A program made the position numbers and the translations under genes. Under the pieces are notes generated by a model. It did no database searches. It was not told where the DNA came from and saw nothing but the letters and a program-made list of their open reading frames with translations. Positions 44,010-53,613 of a DNA stretch of 64,000 nucleotides are shown in pieces. Each line of letters opens with the position of its first letter. Positions within the stretch are counted from its first letter, which is position 1. The stretch lies in NCBI GenBank assembly GCA_026770025.1, contig JAMXDE010000003.1, forward strand, positions 1,364,001 through 1,428,000, in the 5' to 3' direction. Origin of the DNA: Craspedostauros australis. Taxonomy: Eukaryota > Bacillariophyta > Bacillariophyceae > Mastogloiales > Achnanthaceae.

Positions 44010-46852
44010 TTACTCGTCAGCTGACTTTTTGGCATTCTTCGACAACATCTTGAACATAACATCGTATGCCACAGCAGTCATGAAGGCGTCCTGCTTCGGC
44101 GTTGCATGCAGATCGTTCCCGCCCTCCACATTCTCATCGTATTATGACAGCCATCGTTTTCCCTGAACCAGGCTCCACAGCTTCTTCACCATCTTGCGTG
44201 CATGCGCTGGGTTATCCGATCATCGTTCGTGCGGCAGTGAATAGGATTGGTAGAAAATTTGGATCCTATTTGATGTTGTGGTACGGCGAGATCTACTTCA
44301 TGAACACCTCCAATCGGACGCGTCCGGATCCAAATTCGTCGCGCATATCGGTGCATCGTCCGAATGCAGATCTTTGACCGCTTGATGACATGGGTCGGCT
44401 GCCCAACGCACCGCGCTGAACAGTTCAGGAGCATCACGAAAGCATCCGCACCACCAATCCTCCGCCGGATCTGCCGTGGATGACCAATGTTTTGGCTTTT
44501 CATACTTCGACGAAATCAAATCCTCAGCAGCTGCGATGAAGTCTTTGTGTGGTTTGGTGCGCTTTTCACGCACCGCGGCCTCCAGCAAGACGATATTGCA
44601 GCAATTCAGACGGATGGTTGGAGTGGAGTCCATCATTCGGGATGAGAGTGTGTGCGAGCAGTACCACAGAATGGGCGCAGTTCGTATCATATCATATCAT
44701 GCCATGCCAACCAATCGGACATTGATTCGATTGTGAGTATGATGTGAATTGAAGTGGGAATACGAATGGAATAGAATCAAGGAATCAATGGCATATGTCC
44801 CCACAATCTCTGAAAGTCGTACTCCTTCAATGCGCCTGTTTTGTGTACGCTTTCCATTCCTGATTTTTTGGTCTGCTCTGCGCCGCGCACATGCCAGGTG
44901 CAAATGCGCAAGTGTACAACACGATCATACACAGCAGCAGCAGCAGCAACATCAACAACACTTGTCACTCACCTGATGCCAGCCTGGACCGAATGCTCCG
45001 CCACCGCACATGTTGGTTTCCGCGCAGACGCCGCCACATTCCCACCATTCCAGACCTGTTGCAGGTTGTAATGCGGACCGACACGACCTCAAAGGCACCA
45101 TAGGCGTAGAGTAAGGTGCGTCTGCTTGTTCGTGGGGACGCCTCTTCGACACGATGATGTGCAGAGCATCAGTGCCGTCCTTGCTTTCTGCGATGCGTTG
45201 CATGACGTCCAAACCTTTCGAATCGAATTGACTCGGTAGCGATTTGAGCTTGCTGCCAAGGTGCACCTCTGGGTCGACCCGCTTCATCATCTTCTCATCT
45301 TCGCCATCAAACACGGATGCATCGCCAAGCCACAGCGTGGTTGGTTCTGTGTATCTGGTGGTCGTGGTCCAGAATCGATTGCTCTCATAGGGATGCGCAG
45401 ATCAAACGCTGGCGGAGGCGATTCGTGGCCGCTTGTCGACTCCCACCAAACGCAGCTTGTTAGCCTCCTCCTCCAATTGATAGAACTCCAGCTTTGATCT
45501 GACGTTACCAATGAGCATGAGGATGAGGTGGTTCTTTGTGACGGTGTAGTTTTCGCGGAGGAGGTAGTCGGAGGGTTTGAAGAGGGTTTGATGTATCCGA
45601 TAGGCCGGTCCATACTGACGAATTTGTGCGCGTTGATGTAGATGATGGATCCAGCCTTGAATTCCTTGGCACCCTCAGGTGACCAGTTGGATTGCAATGG
45701 GATCATGAGAACAGTGCCAACGAAATCGATATCCGAATCTTCTGGTGCAAGCAACGGTTTGAAATCCGGCGGATCTCCTGTCTCGATTCTGGTATGTTGT
45801 CTGGGCGGCAGCATGTGCTCATACTTGACCTTCCGTATCCAGAATTTGGTGGTCTGGTAGGCGATGGCCCTCGTGCGGATTTTGTAGATACCCCCGCTGC
45901 GCACCCTCTGATTGTCGACGTTGGCTGAGACTGCGATGTCAGACTTTTCACCTTCAAGGACCACAGACGCTGATGCCAGATCCGTGCCTCTCACCCACTC
46001 GCGGATCGTCCTGGGGTATCCCGCCCTCGTGAGAGACGAAGAACCAAAATCTGCCCCGACCAGGAGGATGTTCCTTGTTTTGTAGCAGGCTCTGGTCTTG
46101 TCTTCCGTATTGAGAATGGCCTGTCGGTGACGAATGCGGATTTGACGAGATCGAATTCCCTGAGGACGACGGAGTCCGTGCTGCCCTGTGACAAACTGAG
46201 AAGTGCGTGCGTGATGAGCTTGCCGTCTTGCGACATTGGATCTCTTGCTCTGGGAAGCACCCGGCTTCCCTTTCACTTCCACAGCATCTTCTCCTTCCTG
46301 GCAAAGTGGTCCAGATCCATCACCTTGGTCCATTTGGGGTTGCTGGTCTGATACGACGCCAACATTGTTTTGCGCCAGACGCTTTTTGATTCTGCAGTGT
46401 TTGGAGTGTGGATGATATCGATGTGGATGAAGGATTGTTGGTTGGAAGGATGACGCGAACAGTGAAGCGAGACAACAGAATATGAGAATAATATGTGAGA
46501 ATAGAATGCAATGTTGTTCTGTGTGTGAGGAGCGCGATGCATACACTGGAATACTTGCAGAGCTTCTTCAGCTCGTTCGTGCAGTGTACTGCGCATTGCG
46601 CATTGTACGTACCTTGGAATCCTTCCACAGATTGAAGAGCATGCCATTGCTGGCTGCATCCATCCCCATCTTGCTGACGAAGGGTATGGTGTCATTCGCC
46701 TCACGGACGTCCACGATGCTTTTGTCGGATCTGGTCTTGGGCTTCGTAAGACTGCCGAGCGTGTTGAGGCACATCTCGTTGGCCTTGGAGACGAAGCTTT
46801 TGGGGGACTTGCTGTCCTCATCCTCCACCGAGATGGAGGGATCGTCTGCCAT
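44010..46852 (-). pseudogene. Decayed S9 prolyl-oligopeptidase-family gene
   Basis: Reading the minus strand gives ordered S9 pieces: start MADDPSISVEDED at 46852; NGMLFNLWKDSK; SVWRKTMLASYQ; WTKVMDLDHFARKEKMLWK, then TGA where family members have Trp; LLSLSQGSTDSVVLREFDL; LLVGADFGSSSLTRAGYPRT; TTLWLGDASVFDGEDEKMMK; ECGGVCAETNMCGGGAFGPG; KDFIAAAEDLI; the nucleophile region VIHGRSGGGLV; DDRITQRMHARKM; and YDENVEGGNDLH. The pieces fall in several frames with more than one stop, so the gene is dead. The active-site Ser and Asp survive, but the catalytic His (normally GGH) is Asn. Exon boundaries with GT/AG (for example GTGAGT at about 44981) are still visible, so decay followed a spliced ancestral gene. 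Confidence 0.85.
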
Positions 46853-46871
46853 GTTCGTTTCTCTTTGGGTT

Positions 46872-46932
46872 GTGGTGCGCTGTGGTGCATTGCAGTGCAT
46901 TGCGGTGCATTGTGATGCGTTGTGATGCGTTG
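46872..46932. repeat. 10-bp tandem repeat GTGCATTGCG / GTGATGCGTT
   Basis: About six imperfect decamers immediately 5' of the peptidase pseudogene start codon. Confidence 0.85.
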
Positions 46933-47591
46933 GAATTGCCACAGTCGCACAAGCAGGAATGAGTGACCGTAACGGTACAACCCACCAACTGAGGCACGAG
47001 CGGCGATCGGTCAATTGATCGACGCAATGAGAGATGCCAGTTGAGATTGGGATGAAGCACTTCAGAAGATGAACGTGCTTGTGCATGATGCTCTTGATTG
47101 AAAAAATATGATGGCGAGCGAGTATGGTACTCGTGCGGTTGCCAAGGGATGCCGATGGAAATGGAAATGGCAACGGCGATGATGCGAAGCCACGCGACGC
47201 GATGTTTCCCACCAGTCAACACAGGGCCCCTTTCGTCTCTTGTGTTGACTTGTTTCTTGTCTTTGTTTGTCCAAGTCTGTCTCTTTGGATGGCTCGTGCG
47301 TTGAGATTCTCAACGAAGCCTTCGAGCCAACGTGCCAGGTTTTACTCAGCAGATATGACGTCTGTCCGGATACCAGAGTCACAATCGACAATGTTGATTA
47401 CGTTTCATTGGCACCAAATAGTTCAAAGGACGTTCTGGAGGATACCTTCGACGAAACAAACTGTAAAAATCGTGAAATCGAGTAAAAAACGCCGGAACGG
47501 CGGCCGTTGAAATGGATCGAAACAGTGCGGGAAGCAAAAAAGTGGGAGAAAAGCAAGAGTTCGCGACAAGGGCAACACCAGAGCGACGGAG

Positions 47592-47890
47592 GAGGTAACT
47601 GTGTGCGGATGACGTTGTTCAGACAGAGTCATGAGGTTGCTCAGGGTTAGAGTTAGGGCTGGGGTTCTGGCTTGGGTTAGGGATCGAGGGAAGCAGTTGC
47701 TCAGGGCTAGAGTTAGGGTTGGGGTTGGGGTTAGGGTGCCGGCTGGGGTTTCGGCAACTTGGGAGAGACGAGGGAGGCAACTGCGTGCGGCTGACAATAC
47801 TCACACAGAGCCAGGAAGTTACTCAATGTTAGGGTTAGGGATGGGATTAGGGGGCCAGAGGGTCAAGACCTGGATTAGATGTGTGGGTTG
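47592..47890. repeat. Interstitial telomere-like TTAGGG repeats in a higher-order duplication
   Basis: Seven exact TTAGGG hexamers lie at 47653, 47677, 47713, 47731, 47829, 47835 and 47847, with many TTGGGG/TTAGAG variants between. The block is built from duplicated units: GTTGCTCAGGG(C/T)TAGAG at 47636 and 47696 (60-bp step), and a longer unit starting GAGG(T/C)AACTG(T/C)GTGCGG at 47592 and 47774 (182-bp step). Confidence 0.85.
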
Positions 47891-48619
47891 GGGTTGCCGC
47901 TGCGTACAGGACTGTGGCGAGGGTGCTGTCCATTTCCATCTTGGGACCAGCAATTCACATCGTCCAATTCAGCGCTGCGGAACTTGCATCGTATGCGTCT
48001 TGTGCATTGCAGCCCGTGCATCCCCCTTGCTACCACTCTGACATAACAGACACGAGGAAGAGGAACAAGGACCGTGCCTACCATCTTGGTTGACGGCCCA
48101 TGGCACATCGCCCCGCATCACAATATGATACATCATATCACTCTCCATGCAACAACAGTTTTGTGTTCACACCAACGATTCTGTGCGAGCACAAGGTAGA
48201 GTCACGCTCCGGAAATTCAAGAATCGCGAACAAAGCCCAAACGACGAAAGAAAAAAGAACGTTTTGGGACGAATGACCACTGCGACTCAATTGAAGCGCC
48301 AACGAGCACCGTGGCGTCTGTGCGTTATTCACCTAATACGTAGATTTGACATGACTTTCAACCCTCTATAACTCTTAAAATCTAAGATCTTTGAGGGGTC
48401 TAAGGGATTCAATACAAACCTCACATTGAGAGGAAGAGGCTGATGTGGCTAGATACCCGATCCGTGATGCGCTTCCGACTTGAGCGTAACGTTTTGGCTG
48501 CAGCGGGTCATAAAATTACATAGTACATTATTCTGTCATTTTATGGGACTCTATGGTTTGTTTGATCGCGTGCTCTGAGGTAGGTTCTTTGCGCTGCGTT
48601 GCGTTGCTCCGAGGTGTGA

Positions 48620-49171
48620 TCATTTGCTCTTCGCAGGAACCGCGGCCTGACCTGCTTTGGTTTTCGAAAAGAACCTGCTCACGATCTCGACGAACTTGTT
48701 CATGTAGACGAACCATTTCGTGACGGAATCGAATCGACCGCCCATGTACTGCGCCAGATCCGTCATCTTCATTCCGAAGACCGACTTCGCCACGTAATCC
48801 AGCAGCTCCTTGCTCTTCGCGTACATCAGATCCCAGAATTTCTCCTCGACCTTGACGACAGCCTCAGTCCCTCCGTTCGTCGCTTTCTCTATTATCTTGG
48901 TGATGGCCGTCTGGACCGATATGATAACCGTCTTGATATCGCCGACCACCATGTGAACGCCGAACGCCGCGACACCCAGCAGCAGCACTCCCATGGCGAC
49001 GGTGGGGATCTTCATCTCCGTGATCTTCTGGATGACATCGGGGATAGCCTTCGTCACGGTGACTGCCGAGGAGGTCTTGGCAGTGCCGGTGGTTGCGACC
49101 ATGTTGCCCTGTGAGTTCTGCACCTTGCGGATGACGGTGGCGGCAACTTGGATTGGTTTGATGAAGGCCAT
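48620..49171 (-). CDS. Single-pass membrane protein, 183 aa, unknown
   Basis: ATG at 49171, with an A-rich leader of CAA/AAC triplets upstream, as for other genes here. The N-terminal 45 residues are Thr/Val/Ala-rich, followed by one hydrophobic helix (about 56-76, PTVAMGVLLLGVAAFGVHMV). Amphipathic helices follow, with Lys/Glu (TKIIEKATNGGTEAVVKVEE) and FWDLMYAKSKELLDYVAK, and an aromatic patch VTKWFVYMNKFVEIVSRFF before a basic tail. Codon composition and helical periodicity argue for a real protein. No family is recognised; a membrane-shaping or scaffold role would be a guess. Confidence 0.6.
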   Translation of the reverse strand: MAFIKPIQVAATVIRKVQNSQGNMVATTGTAKTSSAVTVTKAIPDVIQKITEMKIPTVAMGVLLLGVAAFGVHMVVGDIKTVIISVQTAITKIIEKATNGGTEAVVKVEEKFWDLMYAKSKELLDYVAKSVFGMKMTDLAQYMGGRFDSVTKWFVYMNKFVEIVSRFFSKTKAGQAAVPAKSK

Positions 49172-50225
49172 GTTTCCTATTATTGTTGTTGTTGTTGCTG
49201 CTGCTGGTGGCTTTGAGTTGCGTGTGTGTTGGAGTGTTTGTGTGTTTCGTGTGCGGTTGTGTGTCGATGTGATTGTTTGTTTGCTTGCTCTCTGTTTTTA
49301 TGAGCTTCCCAAATGAGGAAATGCCCAAGGTGCGTTGACTGTGGTCGTTGGTGTTGTGGTTTTGTCGATGTCGATGTCGATGTTGATGTTGTCATTGTTG
49401 TTGTGCATGTTTCATCAATCCCGTTGTTTGTTCGTGCATTTGTCCAAGAGAGAAGATTGTCTCGACAACGATGAGAGGCGTTGCTCGTTCGATTTGAACT
49501 GCATTGCGTGGTCGTGGTCTTTGATTGATCCCTTGGCACCTGTTGCTTTCATTGGTGTTGTTGCATTCGACTTGCACCGCTTTGCCATGCTGCGTCATCG
49601 TTTCATGGCCTTGAGATTTATTGGGAGATTTATGGCGTGCAGCAACGTCGGAGTTTATGAAACGTGAGGAGCAGAAAGTCATCTCTTCCTGCATGCATTT
49701 TCTTCGCCTTTGGATCAGCGTTGGTCACTGTTAGTGGCGCCGCGAGAGCAACGAATTGTGAGGTGGGAGTAGAGCCGAGTCACAGTTGATGATTTATTGC
49801 CAGGCTGATTCTGGATCCGTGTTATGTCGCTCTGCGACATGTCTGATAGGCCAATAATACGGTTGTCTGTTTGACACAGATGTTGTAGTTTTCAACGTGC
49901 ATACTTACACCATCCGTCTGTTTGTGAAATCATGAATGTTGACGTTGAGGTCGTATGGATCATGCAATACAAGGGGAGATAGAGTGTAGAGCCGAGGAGC
50001 AACAACAGTCAACGCATTGGAGATGCGAGGAATAGCAGAGTCTTGATACGTCGTCATGAGACTATCGCATACGTCTGGAGAGAGAGAGAGAGCGGAATAT
50101 GTTACATAATGATGGGGCACATGTGATTGTGTTGTATGGTAATCTAGCCAACATCCAAGTCTCCTCTTCCTCCAATGTTGCATTGCAAGTACGAGCAGGA
50201 GCCGACGATTTGCTTTCCGTGGCAG
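49172..50225. other. Intergenic region, tandem minus-strand genes
   Basis: It holds a TTG/CTG triplet run (49180-49209) and a TCGATG hexamer array (about 49362-49406), both in the leader of the 183-aa protein gene. No other coding sequence is supported. Confidence 0.5.
49362..49406. repeat. TCGATG/TTGATG hexanucleotide repeat
   Basis: Three exact GTCGAT units followed by degenerate TTGATGTTG units. Confidence 0.8.
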
Positions 50226-52133
50226 TCAGCGAATGGAACGATTGTGGGTTCGTCTCGAAAGTTCAATGGGTGACACGGTGGCCGCCAAGCACAGCAATGT
50301 GATGATGATGTGCGTCAGTTGAAAGCATCCATCACCGAAACACGACGAGGTGTCGGCGTCGCCCATCGCGTCGAGGTTGGGGTACAACCTGTGTTGCTCG
50401 TAGACGTACTGCGAAAGGAGCTTGGACAAGAACAACGAGCCGAAGGCCAGCGTGGAACCATCGAACCAAAGGTAGATGGCACCCAGGTTGGCTTTGCCAA
50501 AGACGTCACCAACGACCAACACCATCACGGGCCACACAGTGCCGAACGCGATGCCGGACAGGGCAACGCCGACGATGAAGCCGCCGGATCCAAGGCCGGG
50601 AATAGCAAGGATGCCATGCGCCAGCGCTCCGATGAATGCTGCCAACGACAAGAAGGACGGTCGGGAATGCCATCCGAACCAATCAAGAGAACCGCTGGCG
50701 ACCTTCTTGTTCTTGGCGTGATTCTTCGCCGCCACTTCCGTCAGCAGCCCTGCGATGACACGCGATGCGGATTGGGCGACGCTGAAGACGGATGTGGCGA
50801 CGGATGTCATGTTGCTGGGCAGCATGCGAGATTCGACGATGGCGCTGACGTTGTTGGTAATGACGGTCCCGCTGCCCACCACGATGACGGTGCAGTGGAA
50901 CATGAGCCACAGTTCCGGCGTTTGCAATGCTTGAAAGAGACTGAGGTCTGACTTCTTGTCGGAGCTGATCGTGGTGATGTTGCCATCGTCGTGCTCGTCT
51001 CCGTAGAAGCTTTCTGCCAGCTCGGTGATCGCAGTAGACGCCTGTTTGAGCAGCGCGGTACGTTCTGACGATGGCTGCCGCTGCTTCTCCATGTCGCTTG
51101 CGATCGAGTCTTCGACGTCGTTCATGATGCTGCCGCCATTATTATTATTATTATGTTCAGAAGACGCTGCCGGCTCTGCCATGCACGTCGCGACGATGGA
51201 AGCCGGTGCGACCCACAGAATAACGATGGCCGCTGCGACGTAGTATCCGTAGTTGTTCAGGAATTCATCATTCAGAGTGGGTGACACTGTGATGTCACCG
51301 GCATCCACATCAGCGTGATTGTCGCCATTGCTGTCGTCGACAAAGCGCGAGCTCGTCACGAGGACGCCTGCAGCCAGCAGAACGAGACCAGCGTACATGA
51401 CGTTGGTGTGAGCGGAAGTGAAGGTCCCAACGATCTTCATCGGTCCCTCCATGACCCGATGGGACGGGATGAACCACAGAGCCGGAAATGTGAGGAGGGC
51501 GGTCCCGACACCCGCAACCAGCAGGTAGCCCAAGTTGGATTCATCCAGCACCGTCAACGCCGTCGCGCCGCCAAGGATGACGCCGCTGTTCCTGTGCCGC
51601 CGCAACGCTTCGAAGATGCAGGTGTAGGCTCCGGCACCGATGCCAGTGTAGCCTTTCGCAATGCCGATGATGCTGCCCTCCTGCTTTGGATCGCTGAGCA
51701 GGGCCACCGTCTTGAACCCGCATCCTGACGTCATGGTGGCACCCATGAAGAGGATCATGCCGAGCACGGAAAGCTGGGCGATGAGGAAGTTCTTGTCGTC
51801 ATCGGGATCGTACGGTGCCCTCGCGATGGACCAGAATTGAAGGCCCGAAACGAGGCACATGGTTGCGGCGACCAGGAACGCAAATCGGATGCCGAAGTAA
51901 TCGAGCACGAGTCCTGGCACCCAGCTGAAGATGCCAGAACAAAAAGTGACCGAGCTGATGGTGTTGATCTGATCCTGCGAGAGATGGTGGAGCAACCTGA
52001 TGTCGTTGGCGAAGAGTCCGAAGCCGTACTCGACTCCGCCCGCTGCCAACGAATTCATGAGGACGAATGCCAACGGTGCGATGCGCGATAACGTCGTTGA
52101 CGAAGTCTGGCTGGATTCGTCGGATGTCGTCAT
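50226..52133 (-). CDS. Nodulin-like major facilitator superfamily transporter
   Basis: Single exon, 635 aa. The first ATG of the frame is at 52133 (MTTSDESSQTSS); the extension upstream is encoded by a GGTATT microsatellite and has no ATG. A first six-helix half begins with FVLMNSLAAGGVEYGFGLFA, SSVTFCSGIFSWVPGLVLDY FGIRFAFLVAA and GIAKGYTGIGAGAYTCIFEA. A long hydrophilic loop with Asn and Glu/Lys runs follows. The second half starts LFQALQTPELWLMFHCTVIV and includes VFSVAQSASRVIAGLLTEVA and GGFIVGVALSGIAFGTVWPV. This layout fits nodulin-like (PF06813-type) MFS carriers of plants and algae. The substrate cannot be read from the sequence; membrane location is certain, plasma or vacuolar not. 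Confidence 0.85.
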   Translation of the reverse strand: MTTSDESSQTSSTTLSRIAPLAFVLMNSLAAGGVEYGFGLFANDIRLLHHLSQDQINTISSVTFCSGIFSWVPGLVLDYFGIRFAFLVAATMCLVSGLQFWSIARAPYDPDDDKNFLIAQLSVLGMILFMGATMTSGCGFKTVALLSDPKQEGSIIGIAKGYTGIGAGAYTCIFEALRRHRNSGVILGGATALTVLDESNLGYLLVAGVGTALLTFPALWFIPSHRVMEGPMKIVGTFTSAHTNVMYAGLVLLAAGVLVTSSRFVDDSNGDNHADVDAGDITVSPTLNDEFLNNYGYYVAAAIVILWVAPASIVATCMAEPAASSEHNNNNNGGSIMNDVEDSIASDMEKQRQPSSERTALLKQASTAITELAESFYGDEHDDGNITTISSDKKSDLSLFQALQTPELWLMFHCTVIVVGSGTVITNNVSAIVESRMLPSNMTSVATSVFSVAQSASRVIAGLLTEVAAKNHAKNKKVASGSLDWFGWHSRPSFLSLAAFIGALAHGILAIPGLGSGGFIVGVALSGIAFGTVWPVMVLVVGDVFGKANLGAIYLWFDGSTLAFGSLFLSKLLSQYVYEQHRLYPNLDAMGDADTSSCFGDGCFQLTHIIITLLCLAATVSPIELSRRTHNRSIR

Positions 52134-53613
52134 GGTGAACGTGCTCTTCGCAGACAAGAGAATTGGTATTGGTATTGGTATTGGTAGAGTATGGATAGAG
52201 TATGGATAGAGGATGGATAGAACAAGAGAAATACTGCGAATGCTGGAGAAGAGAGGAGCGCGGTGGATCTGTCCCAATTAATGGCTCTCCAGGTCGTTTT
52301 TGAGTCTGATGTGCATGATGCCACTCGCATTCGCGCCAGTACTGCGTGGGATCACATCGTGGCACTGCGGTAGTTGCCCTGTTCCGCCCATGAGGCTCTG
52401 TCGATCATTCTCCGTACTTTGCCTCCCATCATCAAGGATACAATTCCTGTGCACGTTGGTTGAAGAGAGCCAAGAAGAAGTCTGTGTGGCTGCGTTCGTG
52501 AGAAGTTCACGAGGCTTCCTCTTGATGTGTCTGCACTCATGCCGCCATCATCGGAATTTGCCATCTGCCGACGCTCATTCGTCTAAGTTCTGACACGGAA
52601 TTTGTTTTTGTTCTGCTTTCTCCGCCAACGCAGCGTTTGTGCGACGTTCGGAATTGCCTTTTGTTGTGGCGCGAATAGGCACGAATAGGGTAGAGTCAAT
52701 CCCGTTTGATTTTGGTCGATTTAGTCGTGTTGGCATCACGTCTTGCCATCAACCGTGGAAACTCGATACCTTCAATCCCTTTCTTTGTTGTTCGCGTTGC
52801 GTCAGCTCGTTCTCTGTGGGAACAGGATGGAAGGCAATTGGTTTGGTTTGGTTGGCCTGCGTTGTTTGACACGGATGCGAAGTCGGGTGAACTCCTTGAC
52901 GTTCTCCCAAAATCGAAGAGCAGGCGATGAACCGAAATGACATGTTCCGGGAACCACCCACATCATCACCGGTGAAACACACGCAAGTGGTCGTACCCCG
53001 CTCGGCGACACTCGGACCCAAGAACGCAAAACCAGACGCAGAGGCAAGCACCAGCGCAAGTGCAACAATCGGAGACACGGATGCGAGAATACTCCACTTG
53101 GCCACCAACACTCTGCTCGACAAGGGGTACAGCTGCACCAGACGATACTATCATACACTGCATAGCAAGACCCAAACACAACACCTCCAGAGACAACCAT
53201 CGAGCAGCGGATAAGCCTGCCTGTTGCATCACACGCAAGGAAGTGGAGTGAAGCAAAAAGAAGAAAGAAAAGAAAGAAAGAGCAACGAAGAAGAAGGACG
53301 AACTGAGGCATCCAGACCTGCGCCTCTGTCTCTCCTTGTTCCCAAGAGATCGGTCGTCACAGCAAGCACGGCAGAGTGTTCCATTCCAAACGAAGCACCC
53401 GCGAGAGAAAGCATCGGCAAGAACATTCATAACAAGCGGAATTTGGCTCGCAAACATTTGGACTTTCCCACCAGGCCCGACCGTCACATTTCTTCATTTC
53501 GATCTGGTTTGATTGGCTTTCATCAGAACCATCAACAGCAGCAGCATCATCAGCAGCGACATCAACAGCGGCGCAGCAAACTATACTCTATTCACGCGAA
53601 TTCAACAAACACC
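52134..53613. other. Divergent promoter region of MFS and heat-shock-factor genes
   Basis: Contains GGTATT units (52162-52184) plus ATGGATAGAGT units (to about 52219) in the MFS leader, AATAGGGTAGAGTC at about 52685, and CAG/CAT triplets (about 53525-53580) in the heat-shock-factor leader. No independent gene is supported. Confidence 0.5.
52162..52219. repeat. GGTATT and ATGGATAGAGT tandem arrays
   Basis: Four GGTATT hexamers followed by three ATGGATAGAG(T/G) units, directly upstream of the MFS start codon. Confidence 0.85.

Larger units (their letters stand above)
46853..48619. other. Spacer with telomere-like block and an orphan coding-like stretch
   Basis: Next to the pseudogene start is a 10-bp GTGCATTGCG-type tandem (46872-46932). 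An open stretch at 47273-47485 (+), after a pyrimidine-rich TTTCTTGTC...CCAAG, reads as protein-like (VEILNEAFEPTCQVLLSRYD, then TIDNVDYVSLAPNSSKD). It has no start and no recognised family, so it is perhaps a terminal exon or relic. The TTAGGG block follows at 47636-47890. Confidence 0.5.

Noticed and set aside
47592-47890. A true chromosome end
   Set aside because: The TTAGGG units are few, interrupted and flanked by ordinary genes on both sides.
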